From Armatimonadota bacterium (GTDB taxonomy: Bacteria > Armatimonadota > Fimbriimonadia > Fimbriimonadales > Fimbriimonadaceae), in NCBI GenBank assembly GCA_029781035.1, contig JAKOXK010000091.1:1-47178 (forward strand): a stretch of 47,178 nucleotides of DNA, read 5' to 3'. A program made the translations under genes and the position numbers. Below the pieces are notes generated by a model. It had not been told where the DNA came from. It worked only from the letters and a program-made list of their open reading frames with translations, and did not search any database. Shown piece by piece: positions 27,521 to 36,548 of the stretch (positions are counted from its first letter, which is position 1; each line of letters begins with the position of its first letter).

Positions 27521-29301
27521 AGGCTTTTTGGATTGCTTTATCTGTGACGCTCGGCGCCCTGGTCGTGTGGCTGGCGCTACCGCAGACCCGATGGATCGCG
27601 CCGGCGATGCGGCTGGTTCAGGCTGAACAGGCGACGGCTGCAGCGGAACGCACATGGGGCGATCCGAACGATCCCACCGCGACAATCGCTGAGATCTTGT
27701 TCGGCGCCCATCCCGTCCAGGTCGACAACTTCGGGAGATGGGTCGAGGCGGCCCACCTTCGCGAACTACGGAAGACAACCTTGGTCTCGGACGCCGTTCT
27801 CGTGCGTCTAGCCTGTCAGAGGTTGACCTATGGCGAACTGGGTCAGATCTCACCGAAGCTGTCGGCCGGCACGCGGGCTATGCGCTTGGCGGTGGCTGCA
27901 ACTGTCCACGATATCTGCTCCCAACGGGCTCCTCAGGAGCCGGAGAACGCCTATTGGCACCTCATCGACGCAGTCACGGCGCACGAGCGTGGCGACCAGG
28001 CGGCCCAGGACGCCGCCATTGATGCGGCAGCAAAGTGCATGGTGTTCAGTTCGCACGTCATGGACGAGGCGGAGTGGCGATACGGGTACCTGAGCAGAAA
28101 GCTAGGAGCCCCGTCGGCCAGTTCCAGGCTGACTTTGGCCTATAGCATCCTCCTTCCGGACGTGGCCTCGTACCTTTCGCTGGCAAGGGTTTCGTTTGTC
28201 ACCAAGCCGTTACAAGTCTCAGTCAAGGCACGCGAATCATGGTCTCGGATCGGCACCACCATGGCCCGATCGGGAGACAGCCTCGTTTCCCGTTCGGTCG
28301 GGCGAGCCCTGTGTCAATACGCCGTCTCAGAACCCTGGGAAGTCATCGATGGCAAGTTGCACCGCATCAGGCTTGAGGACTGGAAGCGCTATGGCGAGGC
28401 GGAACTCAGGGCGGCGGCACGATCGGTGGGCGGTGACGGAGAAGCGTTTGAAGAGGCGGCTGCGGTCGCCGCGATCGACCCGGCTTCGTACACCCCGGGC
28501 CAGAATCCATTCTGGTTCGCCGAGGCTGAGAGTATCGTCAACTCGCAGGCGCCGATCTTCACTCCCCTTCTGAGCCTCGGTGTCGCTCTGCTCGGATCGG
28601 TGTTGGTGGCGGGCTTGGCCAACGTGTCATGGATCGCACAACACAAGCAGGCCCTCGCATTTGGGCTCGCTGCGTCCCTTGCGCTTCTCGTGAACGGGCC
28701 GCTCTCTGAGGAGAACGCGGCCAACGCGTTGCCGTTCCTCATTGGCATGGGAGTGGCGACGGCTCTTTTGGGACACTTGAGTTCCCGAGGCTGGCGCTGG
28801 GCCCTCATCGTCTTGGCCGCTCTTCCAAGTCTAGTGGTCTTGGGAGAAGTGCTGACCGGAGCCGGAACCGTGGTCATGCCAACACTTGTCGTGTGGCTCG
28901 CCATGGCTTTGCCGTGGTTGCTGACTCTGGCGGAGAAGCCTTCATGGTGGAGTGTCAGCCTTTCGGTGTTGTTGGCGATGGCGCTCGAAAGCGGCTTGGC
29001 GGTGCTTCTGATAGGTTCGGCCAGCCAGGGCAGCGCAGGCCTCGGTTCGTTGGCGACGTGGTCTGTACTCGGAGTCGCCCTACTCCTCGGTCTCGGCGCC
29101 ATCGTTCCGGCTGACCGACGATCAGCCTTGCTGCTAGCGATCGTGTCGGTCTATGTCGGTCTGGCGGTCTTCCTCGGCTCGACGGCGTTCATCCTCCGAC
29201 GCGAGGCGGTGGCACAACGTGCCTATCATGAGATGTTGCACGAGAGCGACACGCTCGACAGGTTGGTGGCCAAGGCGCTGGCAGGCGTGCCAAGGCGTTA
29301 G
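27517..29301 (+). CDS. Large membrane protein in the ECF sigma operon
   Basis: A 594-residue protein that I do not recognise. One N-terminal TM helix (about 3-20), an Ala-rich, mostly helical soluble region (about 25-345) with a possible repeat character, then about 8-9 TM segments (about 350-575). Start: the GTG at 27517, with AGGA four bases upstream and overlapping the previous stop, which makes the N-terminus begin with the TM helix. The extracytoplasmic Ala-rich region between membrane parts would fit a sensor in the sigma/anti-sigma pathway, but this is inference from operon position alone. A hairpin lies shortly downstream. Confidence 0.7.
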   Translation: MKAFWIALSVTLGALVVWLALPQTRWIAPAMRLVQAEQATAAAERTWGDPNDPTATIAEILFGAHPVQVDNFGRWVEAAHLRELRKTTLVSDAVLVRLACQRLTYGELGQISPKLSAGTRAMRLAVAATVHDICSQRAPQEPENAYWHLIDAVTAHERGDQAAQDAAIDAAAKCMVFSSHVMDEAEWRYGYLSRKLGAPSASSRLTLAYSILLPDVASYLSLARVSFVTKPLQVSVKARESWSRIGTTMARSGDSLVSRSVGRALCQYAVSEPWEVIDGKLHRIRLEDWKRYGEAELRAAARSVGGDGEAFEEAAAVAAIDPASYTPGQNPFWFAEAESIVNSQAPIFTPLLSLGVALLGSVLVAGLANVSWIAQHKQALAFGLAASLALLVNGPLSEENAANALPFLIGMGVATALLGHLSSRGWRWALIVLAALPSLVVLGEVLTGAGTVVMPTLVVWLAMALPWLLTLAEKPSWWSVSLSVLLAMALESGLAVLLIGSASQGSAGLGSLATWSVLGVALLLGLGAIVPADRRSALLLAIVSVYVGLAVFLGSTAFILRREAVAQRAYHEMLHESDTLDRLVAKALAGVPRR

Positions 29302-29333
29302 CCTTTAAGCGGTGGGATGAAAAGGAAAAGGGC

Positions 29334-29359
29334 GGGAGGAGCTTCCTTGCTCCGTCCTC
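29334..29359 (-). terminator. Probable terminator of the MoxR/glycosyltransferase operon
   Basis: A near-perfect stem (GGGAGGAGC with GCTCCGTCC, one mismatch) whose minus-strand copy is followed by GCCCTTTTCCTTTT. It lies about 80 bases past the glycosyltransferase stop codon on that strand. Confidence 0.5.
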
Positions 29360-29437
29360 CGTTACCACCGTCCGTGGTGACTTCCGCCGACATGACTATA
29401 GACGCCTCTCGCGCGCCGATGCAACCGCGACGGGGAC

Positions 29438-30439
29438 TCATGCCCCAGCAGAGTCTCGGTAAACCTCGGCCAGTTGCCGGGCGTACCGCACAAACTTGAA
29501 TCGCGATTCCGCGCGCATTTGTCCAGCCTTGGCGACAGTCTCCCTTGTCATTTCCAGTTCCAGAACCTGAATGATCCGGCTGGAAAGATCGTCATCGTTG
29601 TTGAAAAAAAACGCGTTGACTTCGGCTTCGGCCATATCCGGCATACCGCCGACGTTCCGAAAGAGGACCGGAGCCCCGGCCGTCATCGACTCGGCTCCGA
29701 CCAGGCTGAACCCGCACCGGCGACTGGGAACGACGACCAAATCGGCAGCTCGGAGCAATGGCCAGACTGAACTCAGCGGGCCGCGGACTTCGATCCCTTC
29801 TTGGTGGATCGGTGGTGGATGGGGCCCGGAGCCGGAAATGAACAGACGCGCTTTGGGCACCGCATACCGCACGTTGTCGAACGCTGACACGAGAGCGTCA
29901 AAACCGCGCTCGGGAACAAACCGTCCAACTGCGGCTATGATCACCGCATCGTCACGGAGCCCCAGTTTCGAGCGGGCTTCCGTCTTGTCTATGAACGTCT
30001 CAGAGGGGTCGGCCGGGACCGGAACTCCGGGAACGATGACATCGAGATTGAGAGTGTCAGCCTCATCGAGCTTCTGCTTCACGTAGTGGGAACTGCAAAG
30101 GCCCCTGCGTGCCGCGTTCAGACGATCGACGAGTTCGGAATGGGTCGTCTTCGGCGAATCGTAGGCTGTGTAGACCCATGGAAAACGTAGATAGAGAGCC
30201 TCTGAGCAAGCCCACGCCGTCCTGTATCCCCATGCGTGGACGAGGTCAAAGCCTTGTGCCGCTCGCTTGAGCGTCTTGCTGACCTCACGGTCGGTCCGAA
30301 AGCCTGTCTTGTCGGGGATCCAATTGTCGGCATCGTCCACAACGACTTCAATGCCCTCAGCATCGAGAGCTGCTGGTAGGGCGTCAGTGAGGGCCCGGGT
30401 CGAGCCTGAACGTTGTCTGCGAAGAACGAGGACTCTCAT
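29438..30439 (-). CDS. Glycosyltransferase, GT4-like
   Basis: A 333-residue GT-B fold protein. The C-terminal domain has the family's features: AVGRFVPERGFDALVSAF (donor-domain start), LFISGSGPH, VRGPLSSVWPLLRAADLVVVPSRRCGFSLVGAESMTAGAPVLFRNVGGMPDMAE, with the E-x7-E type segment read as GFSLVGAESMTAG. The N-terminal acceptor domain is short (DLVHAWGYRTAW). Retaining sugar transfer to a lipid, polysaccharide or cell-wall acceptor is expected; substrate unknown. No TM helices. Its ATG overlaps the MoxR stop (ATGA, 30436-30439), so the two are translationally coupled. Confidence 0.85.
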   Translation of the reverse strand: MRVLVLRRQRSGSTRALTDALPAALDAEGIEVVVDDADNWIPDKTGFRTDREVSKTLKRAAQGFDLVHAWGYRTAWACSEALYLRFPWVYTAYDSPKTTHSELVDRLNAARRGLCSSHYVKQKLDEADTLNLDVIVPGVPVPADPSETFIDKTEARSKLGLRDDAVIIAAVGRFVPERGFDALVSAFDNVRYAVPKARLFISGSGPHPPPIHQEGIEVRGPLSSVWPLLRAADLVVVPSRRCGFSLVGAESMTAGAPVLFRNVGGMPDMAEAEVNAFFFNNDDDLSSRIIQVLELEMTRETVAKAGQMRAESRFKFVRYARQLAEVYRDSAGA

Positions 30440-31383
30440 CGCGGGACTGTCTGCCCCTCGAGAAGCGAGCTCAGAACGGTGTCGACGCCGAGTCCCTCTA
30501 TCTCAGTCTCTGGTTTCAGCAACACCCTGTGCCTTAGCACCGGAAGGGCAAGTTCCTTCACGTCGTCCGGTATGACGAAGTTCCGTCCCCGGAGGGCCGC
30601 GACCGCCTTGCTACAGGCAAGGAGCGCCAGGCCAGCCCGTGGGCTCGCGCCAATCAAGATGTCATTGTGGTCGCGAGTCGTCGCCACGATCCCATAAATG
30701 TAATCGAAGACCTTGTCTTCGACGGTGACGGCGTTACACTCGGCCCTCAGTGCCTGGAGCCCGGCGGCATCGAGGACTGGGTGCAACCCCGCGCGCTCCA
30801 GACTTTGGGCACGGAATCCCTCATGGAAGCGGCGCAGAACTTCTCGCTCAGCTTTCGCCGGTTGGTAGCTCAGGACAACCTTCATGAGGAACCGATCCTG
30901 TTGCGCTTCTGGCAGGGGATACGTGCCTTCGAACTCAATGGGGTTTTGGGTAGCGAAGACGAGAAACGGAAACGGCAACTCATACCGCTCGGCTCCGATC
31001 GTCACGTGGCGCTCCTCCATGGCTTCCAGCAGGGCGGACTGAGTCTTGGGCGGCGTCCGGTTGATCTCGTCGGCGAGAAGGACGCCCGTGAACACGGGAC
31101 CTTTTCGAACCTTGAACTGGACGTCTCGCTGGTCGAAGACCTCTGTGCCCACGACGTCGGTCGGCATGAGGTCGGGGGTGAACTGGATCCTCGCGAACGG
31201 TAGGTCGAGTGCGGTCGCCAGCGTCCGTACGAGGAGGGTCTTTCCGAGCCCCGGCACGCCCTCGAGCAAGACGTGCCCATCGGCCAAGACGGCCGCCAGA
31301 ACCTGCTCGACGACGGCTTCTTGACCAACAAACGACTTCCCGACCTCGGCTTTGACCTTCTCCGCCGATTCGGCGACGCTCAT
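30436..31383 (-). CDS. MoxR-family AAA+ ATPase
   Basis: A 315-residue AAA+ protein: Walker A GVPGLGKT, Walker B LLADEINR, sensor 1 FATQNP and the PLPEAQQDRFL arginine-finger region, with the lid domain at the C-terminus (GASPRAGLALLACSKAVAALRGR). MoxR ATPases act as chaperones or remodelling factors, usually beside DUF58 and VWA-domain genes; none is here. Its partner is instead a coupled glycosyltransferase. The start at 31383 (MSVAE) has AGGG upstream; the frame is open to 31431. Divergent from the ABC transporter, starts 57 bases apart. Confidence 0.92.
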   Translation of the reverse strand: MSVAESAEKVKAEVGKSFVGQEAVVEQVLAAVLADGHVLLEGVPGLGKTLLVRTLATALDLPFARIQFTPDLMPTDVVGTEVFDQRDVQFKVRKGPVFTGVLLADEINRTPPKTQSALLEAMEERHVTIGAERYELPFPFLVFATQNPIEFEGTYPLPEAQQDRFLMKVVLSYQPAKAEREVLRRFHEGFRAQSLERAGLHPVLDAAGLQALRAECNAVTVEDKVFDYIYGIVATTRDHNDILIGASPRAGLALLACSKAVAALRGRNFVIPDDVKELALPVLRHRVLLKPETEIEGLGVDTVLSSLLEGQTVPR

Positions 31384-31440
31384 AGGGCCGATGCTACCCT
31401 TGCGCCAGGGGTCCGCGGTGCAGGGGTACAAAGCAGGCGG

Positions 31441-32193
31441 ATGCTACAGGTCGCCAACTTGGTGAAGGACTACAAGCGGTTCAGGGCCGTGGATCAGGTG
31501 AGTTTTCAGGTCAGTCCAGGTGAGATTGTCGGTCTGCTAGGCCCGAACGGGGCCGGGAAGACCACCATCTTGCGGTGCGTGTCCGGCATTCTGCGGCCCA
31601 CTTTTGGACAGGTCTTGGTATGCGGTCATGATGTGGTCCAGGATCAAGCAGGCGCCAAAAGCCGGCTCGCCTATGTTCCTGAGGTGCCCAACTTGTACGA
31701 ACTGCTGACAGTCGAGGAGCACATGAAGTTCGTTGCGATGTGCTTCCAGACCATGGACGTCTTCGAAAGCCTCAAGGAGGAACTGCTGGAACGCTACGAC
31801 CTGACGCCCAAGCGGAACAGTCTGGTCGCGACCTTGAGCAAAGGCATGCGGCAGAAACTAGCGGTGGCGTGCGCCCTCATCCACCGGGCGAGCGTGTTCC
31901 TCTTCGACGAGCCGATGATCGGGATCGACCCTGCCGGGGTTGCCGAGTTCAAGCGCGAGCTCGCCCGGACGCGCGAACTGGGTGGATCGATCTTGATTTC
32001 AACCCATCTGCTCGACACGGCTGAGAGGCTCTGCGACCGGGTTGTGATCATGGCGAAGGGCAAGATCGTGGCCGAAGGAACCCTGGATGACCTTCGCCAC
32101 AGCAGCCACCTTGAAGACGCTGACCTTGAGCAGGTTTTCCTGTCGTTGACGGAGGAGGATTCGAATGAGGGCCCTGGTCTTCCTGTACGTTAG
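31441..32193 (+). CDS. ABC transporter ATP-binding protein
   Basis: A 250-residue ATPase: Walker A LGPNGAGKTT, Q-loop YVPEVPNLYE, signature LSKGMRQKLAVACAL (SKGMRQK replaces LSGGQ), Walker B VFLFDEPMIGIDP, and H-loop ISTHLLDTAE. It resembles the DrrA/NatA class that powers ABC-2 type exporters. Start at 31441 (MLQVANLVKDY) with AGGCGG upstream; the longer frame into the moxR promoter is not used. It overlaps the permease by 29 bases and opens the long envelope operon. Confidence 0.95.
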   Translation: MLQVANLVKDYKRFRAVDQVSFQVSPGEIVGLLGPNGAGKTTILRCVSGILRPTFGQVLVCGHDVVQDQAGAKSRLAYVPEVPNLYELLTVEEHMKFVAMCFQTMDVFESLKEELLERYDLTPKRNSLVATLSKGMRQKLAVACALIHRASVFLFDEPMIGIDPAGVAEFKRELARTRELGGSILISTHLLDTAERLCDRVVIMAKGKIVAEGTLDDLRHSSHLEDADLEQVFLSLTEEDSNEGPGLPVR

Positions 32194-33850
32194 AAGCCTG
32201 GTCAACGGAGTGAAGCGGGCGTTCTCAAGTCCTACAAGAACGATCGGGGTCCTCTTCTTCATCGTCACGCAACTCTGGTGGTTGCCCAGGATGATGTTCG
32301 GCCAAGGGGCGATGGAGTCGATCCCGTTCGAAGGGCCTCGGCTCGACTTTCCACCGATCTATGTCATTGACGGGGTCGTCTTCGCGGGATTCAGCGCAGT
32401 CACGTTCGTGTTCGCCCTCAACCTGTTCGGGTATCGAGGCGGGTTTCGAGCGGCAGACGTCGACGTGCTCTTTCCGACACCGGTGGATCCGCGGACAGTT
32501 CTGATCCTGAGGGTGTTGCGGGACATTTGGGTCACGCTGATCATGCCCCTCTTCCTAGCCGTCGTGTTCTGGCGCCCGGCCAAGATGGGCTGGACGGCCG
32601 TTTTCGAGTCGGTGCCGCACCCGGAAACAGCCAACACCGTTTTCCGCGTGGCGGCGATCGCCTATTTCCTTTCAGCGATCGCTTGGGTCTGGATCGGCTA
32701 CGCCTTGAGCCTCGTGTTCTCAAAACCTGACGACCGTGTCGAGCGTTGGCGGGTTGCCCTGACTTGGGGAGTGGTCGGTGCCTTCTTGGCCCTTGGGGCC
32801 GCCGTGTACTTCAGGGTTCTGGGAACCGAGTTCCCTGACGGCTTGCTTCAGGTCTCCCATGCGGGCGATATCCGGGCTGTCTTCTTTATGGCGACGGCCG
32901 CGACCACCCTGACGACAGCGCCCCTGACGGGGAGCTTCCTGCAGGCCCTGGTCGGTGGCGGGGCATTGGTCGGTGTTGGCGCTGTCGCCGTCTGGCTAGC
33001 GCTTTCGAACACGGAGTGGATGTACGAACAGGCCGCACTCCGCGCCGCTGTGAGTGAGAACAGCCGCTTGATGCGCCGGACAGGCGACATGTACGGGCTC
33101 TATGCCAAGCAGGCTGAGTCCGGAAAGATCAAGGCCGGACGCCCTGGCTTGCTGAGCCGGTGGACAGTCAGAGGCCCCATGGCGATCCTGTGGAAGGAAG
33201 CCCTGACCGTGAAGCGGACGGGCATGCCGACACAAGTGCTCTTTATTTGCTTGAGCATCGGCATGGCCATGCTAGTCTCTTCTATGCACCGTCCCGGCAT
33301 CGGCGGCACCTTCCAAGGTTCCTTTTTGCTCGCGATGCAGGCGATCTTGCTCCTCGGACCGACCATGGGTTATGCCCAGGCGGGATTCATCGAAAGTCTC
33401 CGCCGTGTGGACTTGCTCAAGCCGTTGCCATTCACGGCCCAAGGGACGGTGTTCGTCGAGGTTGTCTCAAAGGGACTGGGCGGCTGGATCTCCGTGGCGT
33501 TCGGACTCGTGACTGCAGCCATCTTGCGCCCGTACTTGCTTCCGTTCTCTGTGGCCGGGTTGCTGATGTTCCCGGCCTTCACAGTCGCGCTCAGTGCAGT
33601 CTCGTTGCTGCTGGTCTTGCTGCTTCCGGATGTCGACGATCCGACGCAGCGCGGCTTTCGTGGCCTCGCAACAATGCTGGGCATGCTGGCGTGCACGGCC
33701 CCGCCGATCGGGCTGTTCATTTTGTTGGTCTGGGTCGGCGTCCCCATAGCGGTCGCAGCATTGCCGACCTCGGCTCTAATGCTCGGCCTCGGATGGCTAG
33801 CGACGTGGTTTGCCGGAAAGGTCTACGAGGACTTCAATCCATCGGAGTGA
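32165..33850 (+). CDS. ABC-2-type export permease
   Basis: A 561-residue membrane protein with about 12 hydrophobic segments and a cytoplasmic stretch in the middle (about 285-345, MYEQAALRAAVSENSRLMRR onward). Order and overlap with the ATPase mark it as the transmembrane subunit; it is of the long, putative ABC-exporter type rather than the ~250-residue ABC-2 form. A strong GGAGGAGG precedes the ATG although it lies inside the ATPase gene. The cargo is unknown: the downstream genes encode secreted lipoproteins and a cell-wall polymerase, so an envelope precursor or protein is possible. Confidence 0.85.
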   Translation: MRALVFLYVRSLVNGVKRAFSSPTRTIGVLFFIVTQLWWLPRMMFGQGAMESIPFEGPRLDFPPIYVIDGVVFAGFSAVTFVFALNLFGYRGGFRAADVDVLFPTPVDPRTVLILRVLRDIWVTLIMPLFLAVVFWRPAKMGWTAVFESVPHPETANTVFRVAAIAYFLSAIAWVWIGYALSLVFSKPDDRVERWRVALTWGVVGAFLALGAAVYFRVLGTEFPDGLLQVSHAGDIRAVFFMATAATTLTTAPLTGSFLQALVGGGALVGVGAVAVWLALSNTEWMYEQAALRAAVSENSRLMRRTGDMYGLYAKQAESGKIKAGRPGLLSRWTVRGPMAILWKEALTVKRTGMPTQVLFICLSIGMAMLVSSMHRPGIGGTFQGSFLLAMQAILLLGPTMGYAQAGFIESLRRVDLLKPLPFTAQGTVFVEVVSKGLGGWISVAFGLVTAAILRPYLLPFSVAGLLMFPAFTVALSAVSLLLVLLLPDVDDPTQRGFRGLATMLGMLACTAPPIGLFILLVWVGVPIAVAALPTSALMLGLGWLATWFAGKVYEDFNPSE

Positions 33851-33914
33851 GGCTTGGAACCCGCGGGAACGGTACACTGTTGGCCTTTCTGAGGGTTCAT
33901 CGTCGGTTCCAAAT

Positions 33915-35039
33915 ATGAGGTTGCGTACTGCGGGCGGGTTTGTAGCGGTGGCCCTGGGGGTCTTGGGCGCCATATGGGCGGTCAAGATCATCGTTCCCAA
34001 GTTGGTCCTCGACGGCTATCATCCCGCACCGATCGTGCCGGGCCGGATCGACCTCATTGCTGTGAGGCGAGAGGCCGGCTACCGCATTATCGTGTCCAAT
34101 GGGATCGCTCACCTTGTTGAGATCAGCGCGAATCAAGGTGCTTTTGACGCCCCTGACCCAGACAAACAGGGCACTGAGGACGCTCCCCGGCTACCGATCA
34201 GGGAAACGCTCCAGGCTCTGCAGGGCAACCCCGAAGCTTTGGGGAAGATGGTGATGAGCGTCAACAAAATGAAAGAAGAGGATCTGCCGCCAGTCCAGGT
34301 CGTGTGGACCTCGGCCGACATACAGGCTGCTCTGGGTGGCGATCCCGTGCTCCGCTCGAAGCTCGAGCACGACCTGAACACGAAGCTCGACGGCACACCG
34401 CTTGACACAGTCGATTTGAACGCGATCATGAACGGCATCGTCATTGAGAACTTGGTCGATGTGAAGGTTCCGTACGAGGGAAGCACGAAGACGGTGACCT
34501 GCAGGGTTCGCGAACCCTACACGACGCTCTTCTCGAGCGCAGTCGCCAACCAGATCAACCAGAAGTTCAACGTTTCGGAAGGCATGCTGATCGGGATCTA
34601 CCGCGAAGAAGCTAACAAACTGAACGGCAGGAGCAAAGAGGACGTGACCGCGTCCCTTCGGTCGAAGATCGACCGTCGGCGCAACCAGCAAAGAGCGGAG
34701 GGGCCAGAGCGGATCCTGTCGAACACGACGGTGGTCGTGAACGAAAACCAGATGGCTGGTGCCTCGTACTCCACCCGGGAAGGGCCCAATAACAGCATCC
34801 TTGCCGACATCGACTTGAGGCTGACGGACGAGGGACGCATGCGGCTTTGGAAGTACAGTCACGAGAATCCTGGGTTCCAGTTGTTGCTCACCATGGACGG
34901 CATCGCCATTGCCGCACCCAGGATCACGACGGAGTTGCCGGGAGATCAGGTCAAAATGACGGGTGTCCCGTCGGCGGACCTGGCGGAAAAGGCGGTCGAG
35001 GGAATCACGAAGGCCGCGACCACGACGAGAGGAAGATGA
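33915..35039 (+). CDS. Membrane-anchored protein with SecD-like segment
   Basis: A 374-residue protein: one N-terminal TM helix (about 7-28), then an extracytoplasmic region. Residues about 295-340 (ADIDLRLTDEGRMRLWKYSHENPGFQLLLTMDGIAIAAPRI) resemble the SecD periplasmic P1 motif, in which LTxEG and DGxxxSAPxI occur. The multi-pass SecD/SecF membrane domain is missing, so this is not a translocase subunit but a protein that shares that periplasmic module. The middle part (about 100-280) is Asn/Lys/Glu-rich and not recognised. The start at 33915 lies 64 bases after the permease stop. Its TGA overlaps the next ATG (ATGA). Confidence 0.6.
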   Translation: MRLRTAGGFVAVALGVLGAIWAVKIIVPKLVLDGYHPAPIVPGRIDLIAVRREAGYRIIVSNGIAHLVEISANQGAFDAPDPDKQGTEDAPRLPIRETLQALQGNPEALGKMVMSVNKMKEEDLPPVQVVWTSADIQAALGGDPVLRSKLEHDLNTKLDGTPLDTVDLNAIMNGIVIENLVDVKVPYEGSTKTVTCRVREPYTTLFSSAVANQINQKFNVSEGMLIGIYREEANKLNGRSKEDVTASLRSKIDRRRNQQRAEGPERILSNTTVVVNENQMAGASYSTREGPNNSILADIDLRLTDEGRMRLWKYSHENPGFQLLLTMDGIAIAAPRITTELPGDQVKMTGVPSADLAEKAVEGITKAATTTRGR

Positions 35040-35788
35040 AACAGAACACGACAACCTATATGGCCATCGCGACCGCGGCCGTGCTGCTTTGCGGTTGCGG
35101 GTCTTCGACCAAGTCTGGGGGCTCAACCACGAAAGCCCCGGAAAAGATCACGCCCGTTTCCGTCACGCCAGGACAAGAGGCGGACTTGTTCCCTGCGCAG
35201 AAGGACAACACGTGGGTGTTCGAGTCCACAGCGAGCCAAGGGAACGCGGTCAAAACGACTGAAGTCACCTTCAAGATCGCCAGTATCGAGGACACTCCGG
35301 ACGGCAAGTTGATCCACATTGAGGTTTCAAGCAACGGCCAAGTGGCGGACAAGATCACTTGGCGCCTTGGCCCGAACGGCCTGTACGACTATCAGGGCTC
35401 ATATCGCAAAACGGCGGACGATCCTCTGACCCCAATCAAGTACGAGCCTGCCGTACCCATCATCCCGTTCCCGGTCAAAGAGAACTCAGAAGTAGACGTT
35501 TCCTCGACCGGAACGAGGCCGCTGACCCTACCTGGCCCGTTCAAGTCCAAGATCTCGGTACTAGGGCCGCAAGAGGTAGATACAGCCACGGGACGCATGA
35601 GCGCCATGTGCACGGAGCAGAGGTCCCAGTACCAGAACGGCGACATCCAGTTCCTGACCGTCTCAACGGCGTACTGGGTGCCCAAGGTCGGATTGGTTCG
35701 ATACGTCCAGGACATCACGGTGCGGAACAAGGCAGGGAACACGCAGACTGTCTCGTCGGTACTTCGACTAAAGAGCCACCAACCTTGA
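35036..35788 (+). CDS. Lipoprotein 1 of a four-gene paralogous set
   Basis: A 250-residue lipoprotein: signal MKQNTTTYMAIATAAVLLCGC with the lipid Cys near 21, a Ser/Thr-rich linker, then a beta-rich domain. Marks shared with the three genes downstream are LFPAQKDNTWVFE (a G/N-x-x-W core), a P-F-x-V stretch (IIPFPVKENSEVDV) and a C-terminal aromatic-x4-GLV end (YWVPKVGLVRYVQD). No enzyme motif is seen. The ATG overlaps the stop of the SecD-like gene, with GAGAGGAAG as ribosome binding site. Confidence 0.7.
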   Translation: MKQNTTTYMAIATAAVLLCGCGSSTKSGGSTTKAPEKITPVSVTPGQEADLFPAQKDNTWVFESTASQGNAVKTTEVTFKIASIEDTPDGKLIHIEVSSNGQVADKITWRLGPNGLYDYQGSYRKTADDPLTPIKYEPAVPIIPFPVKENSEVDVSSTGTRPLTLPGPFKSKISVLGPQEVDTATGRMSAMCTEQRSQYQNGDIQFLTVSTAYWVPKVGLVRYVQDITVRNKAGNTQTVSSVLRLKSHQP

Positions 35789-35792
35789 GGAC

Positions 35793-36548
35793 ATGAACAA
35801 ACACGTCAGACACCTTGCGCCGTTCGCCCTGTTCGCCCTCGTCGTGGTCGGTTGTTCGAAGCCGTCCACTTCGGTGTCCCCGCCGGGTTCGACCGGTGCT
35901 TCGGACACGAAAGCGACCAGCGGAGGAACTAACTCGAGCGACAAGCCTTCGGTCGCGTCGATCCCGGCCGATTTGAAGAACGATGCGTTCGCCTACAGTG
36001 GTCTCGGCCGAGACAAGCCCAAGACCTACCTGTTCAGCCAGGTGGGGGGCTCGCAGCCCCAAGAGGGCACCGAGACGACGGAGCTCAAGTCGATTGCCAA
36101 AGACGGCGCGACGTTCACGGTCACTCGCACCGGTTCGTTGGCGAGCCTCGGAAGCGAAGAGGAGTTGATCCAGTCTGACGGTCTCTATCTCCTTTCCACG
36201 AGCCTGGGATCGCCCCCGAAGCCAGCCCGGGTTCTGCCGGCCAAGATGGCGGTCGGAGACACATGGAACTACGATTACGTCCTGAAGAACGAGGGCCAGC
36301 CCGACATCTCGTTCAAGGGCACAGGCAAGGCCCTCCAGGTCGAGAAGATCAAGGTCCCTGCCGGCGAGTTCGACGCACTGGTCGTGTCCGACACTGTGGT
36401 CATGGACAAGGGCCAAGGTAAAGAGACGGTCTCGAGCAAGACTTGGTACGCCAAGGACATCGGAGTGGTGAAGTTCAAGCTCGAGGTGAAAGGTAAGGAT
36501 AACAAGGTACTCACCTCAAGCGTCGAACTCTCGAAGGTTGGTGAATGA
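35793..36548 (+). CDS. Lipoprotein 2 of a four-gene paralogous set
   Basis: A 251-residue lipoprotein: signal MNKHVRHLAPFALFALVVVGC, Ser/Thr/Gly-rich linker (24-50), then a beta-rich domain with VLPAKMAVGDTWNYDY, VEKIKVPAGEFDALVV and TWYAKDIGVVKFKLEV. The PAGxF-A-x-V and W-x-x-x-GVVK pieces tie it to its neighbours. It starts 4 bases after lipoprotein 1, and its stop overlaps the next start (ATGA, 36545-36548). Function unknown; probably periplasmic face of a membrane. Confidence 0.7.
   Translation: MNKHVRHLAPFALFALVVVGCSKPSTSVSPPGSTGASDTKATSGGTNSSDKPSVASIPADLKNDAFAYSGLGRDKPKTYLFSQVGGSQPQEGTETTELKSIAKDGATFTVTRTGSLASLGSEEELIQSDGLYLLSTSLGSPPKPARVLPAKMAVGDTWNYDYVLKNEGQPDISFKGTGKALQVEKIKVPAGEFDALVVSDTVVMDKGQGKETVSSKTWYAKDIGVVKFKLEVKGKDNKVLTSSVELSKVGE

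Noticed and set aside
33915-35039. True SecD translocase subunit
   Set aside because: Only one membrane helix; the six-helix SecD membrane domain and SecF are absent.
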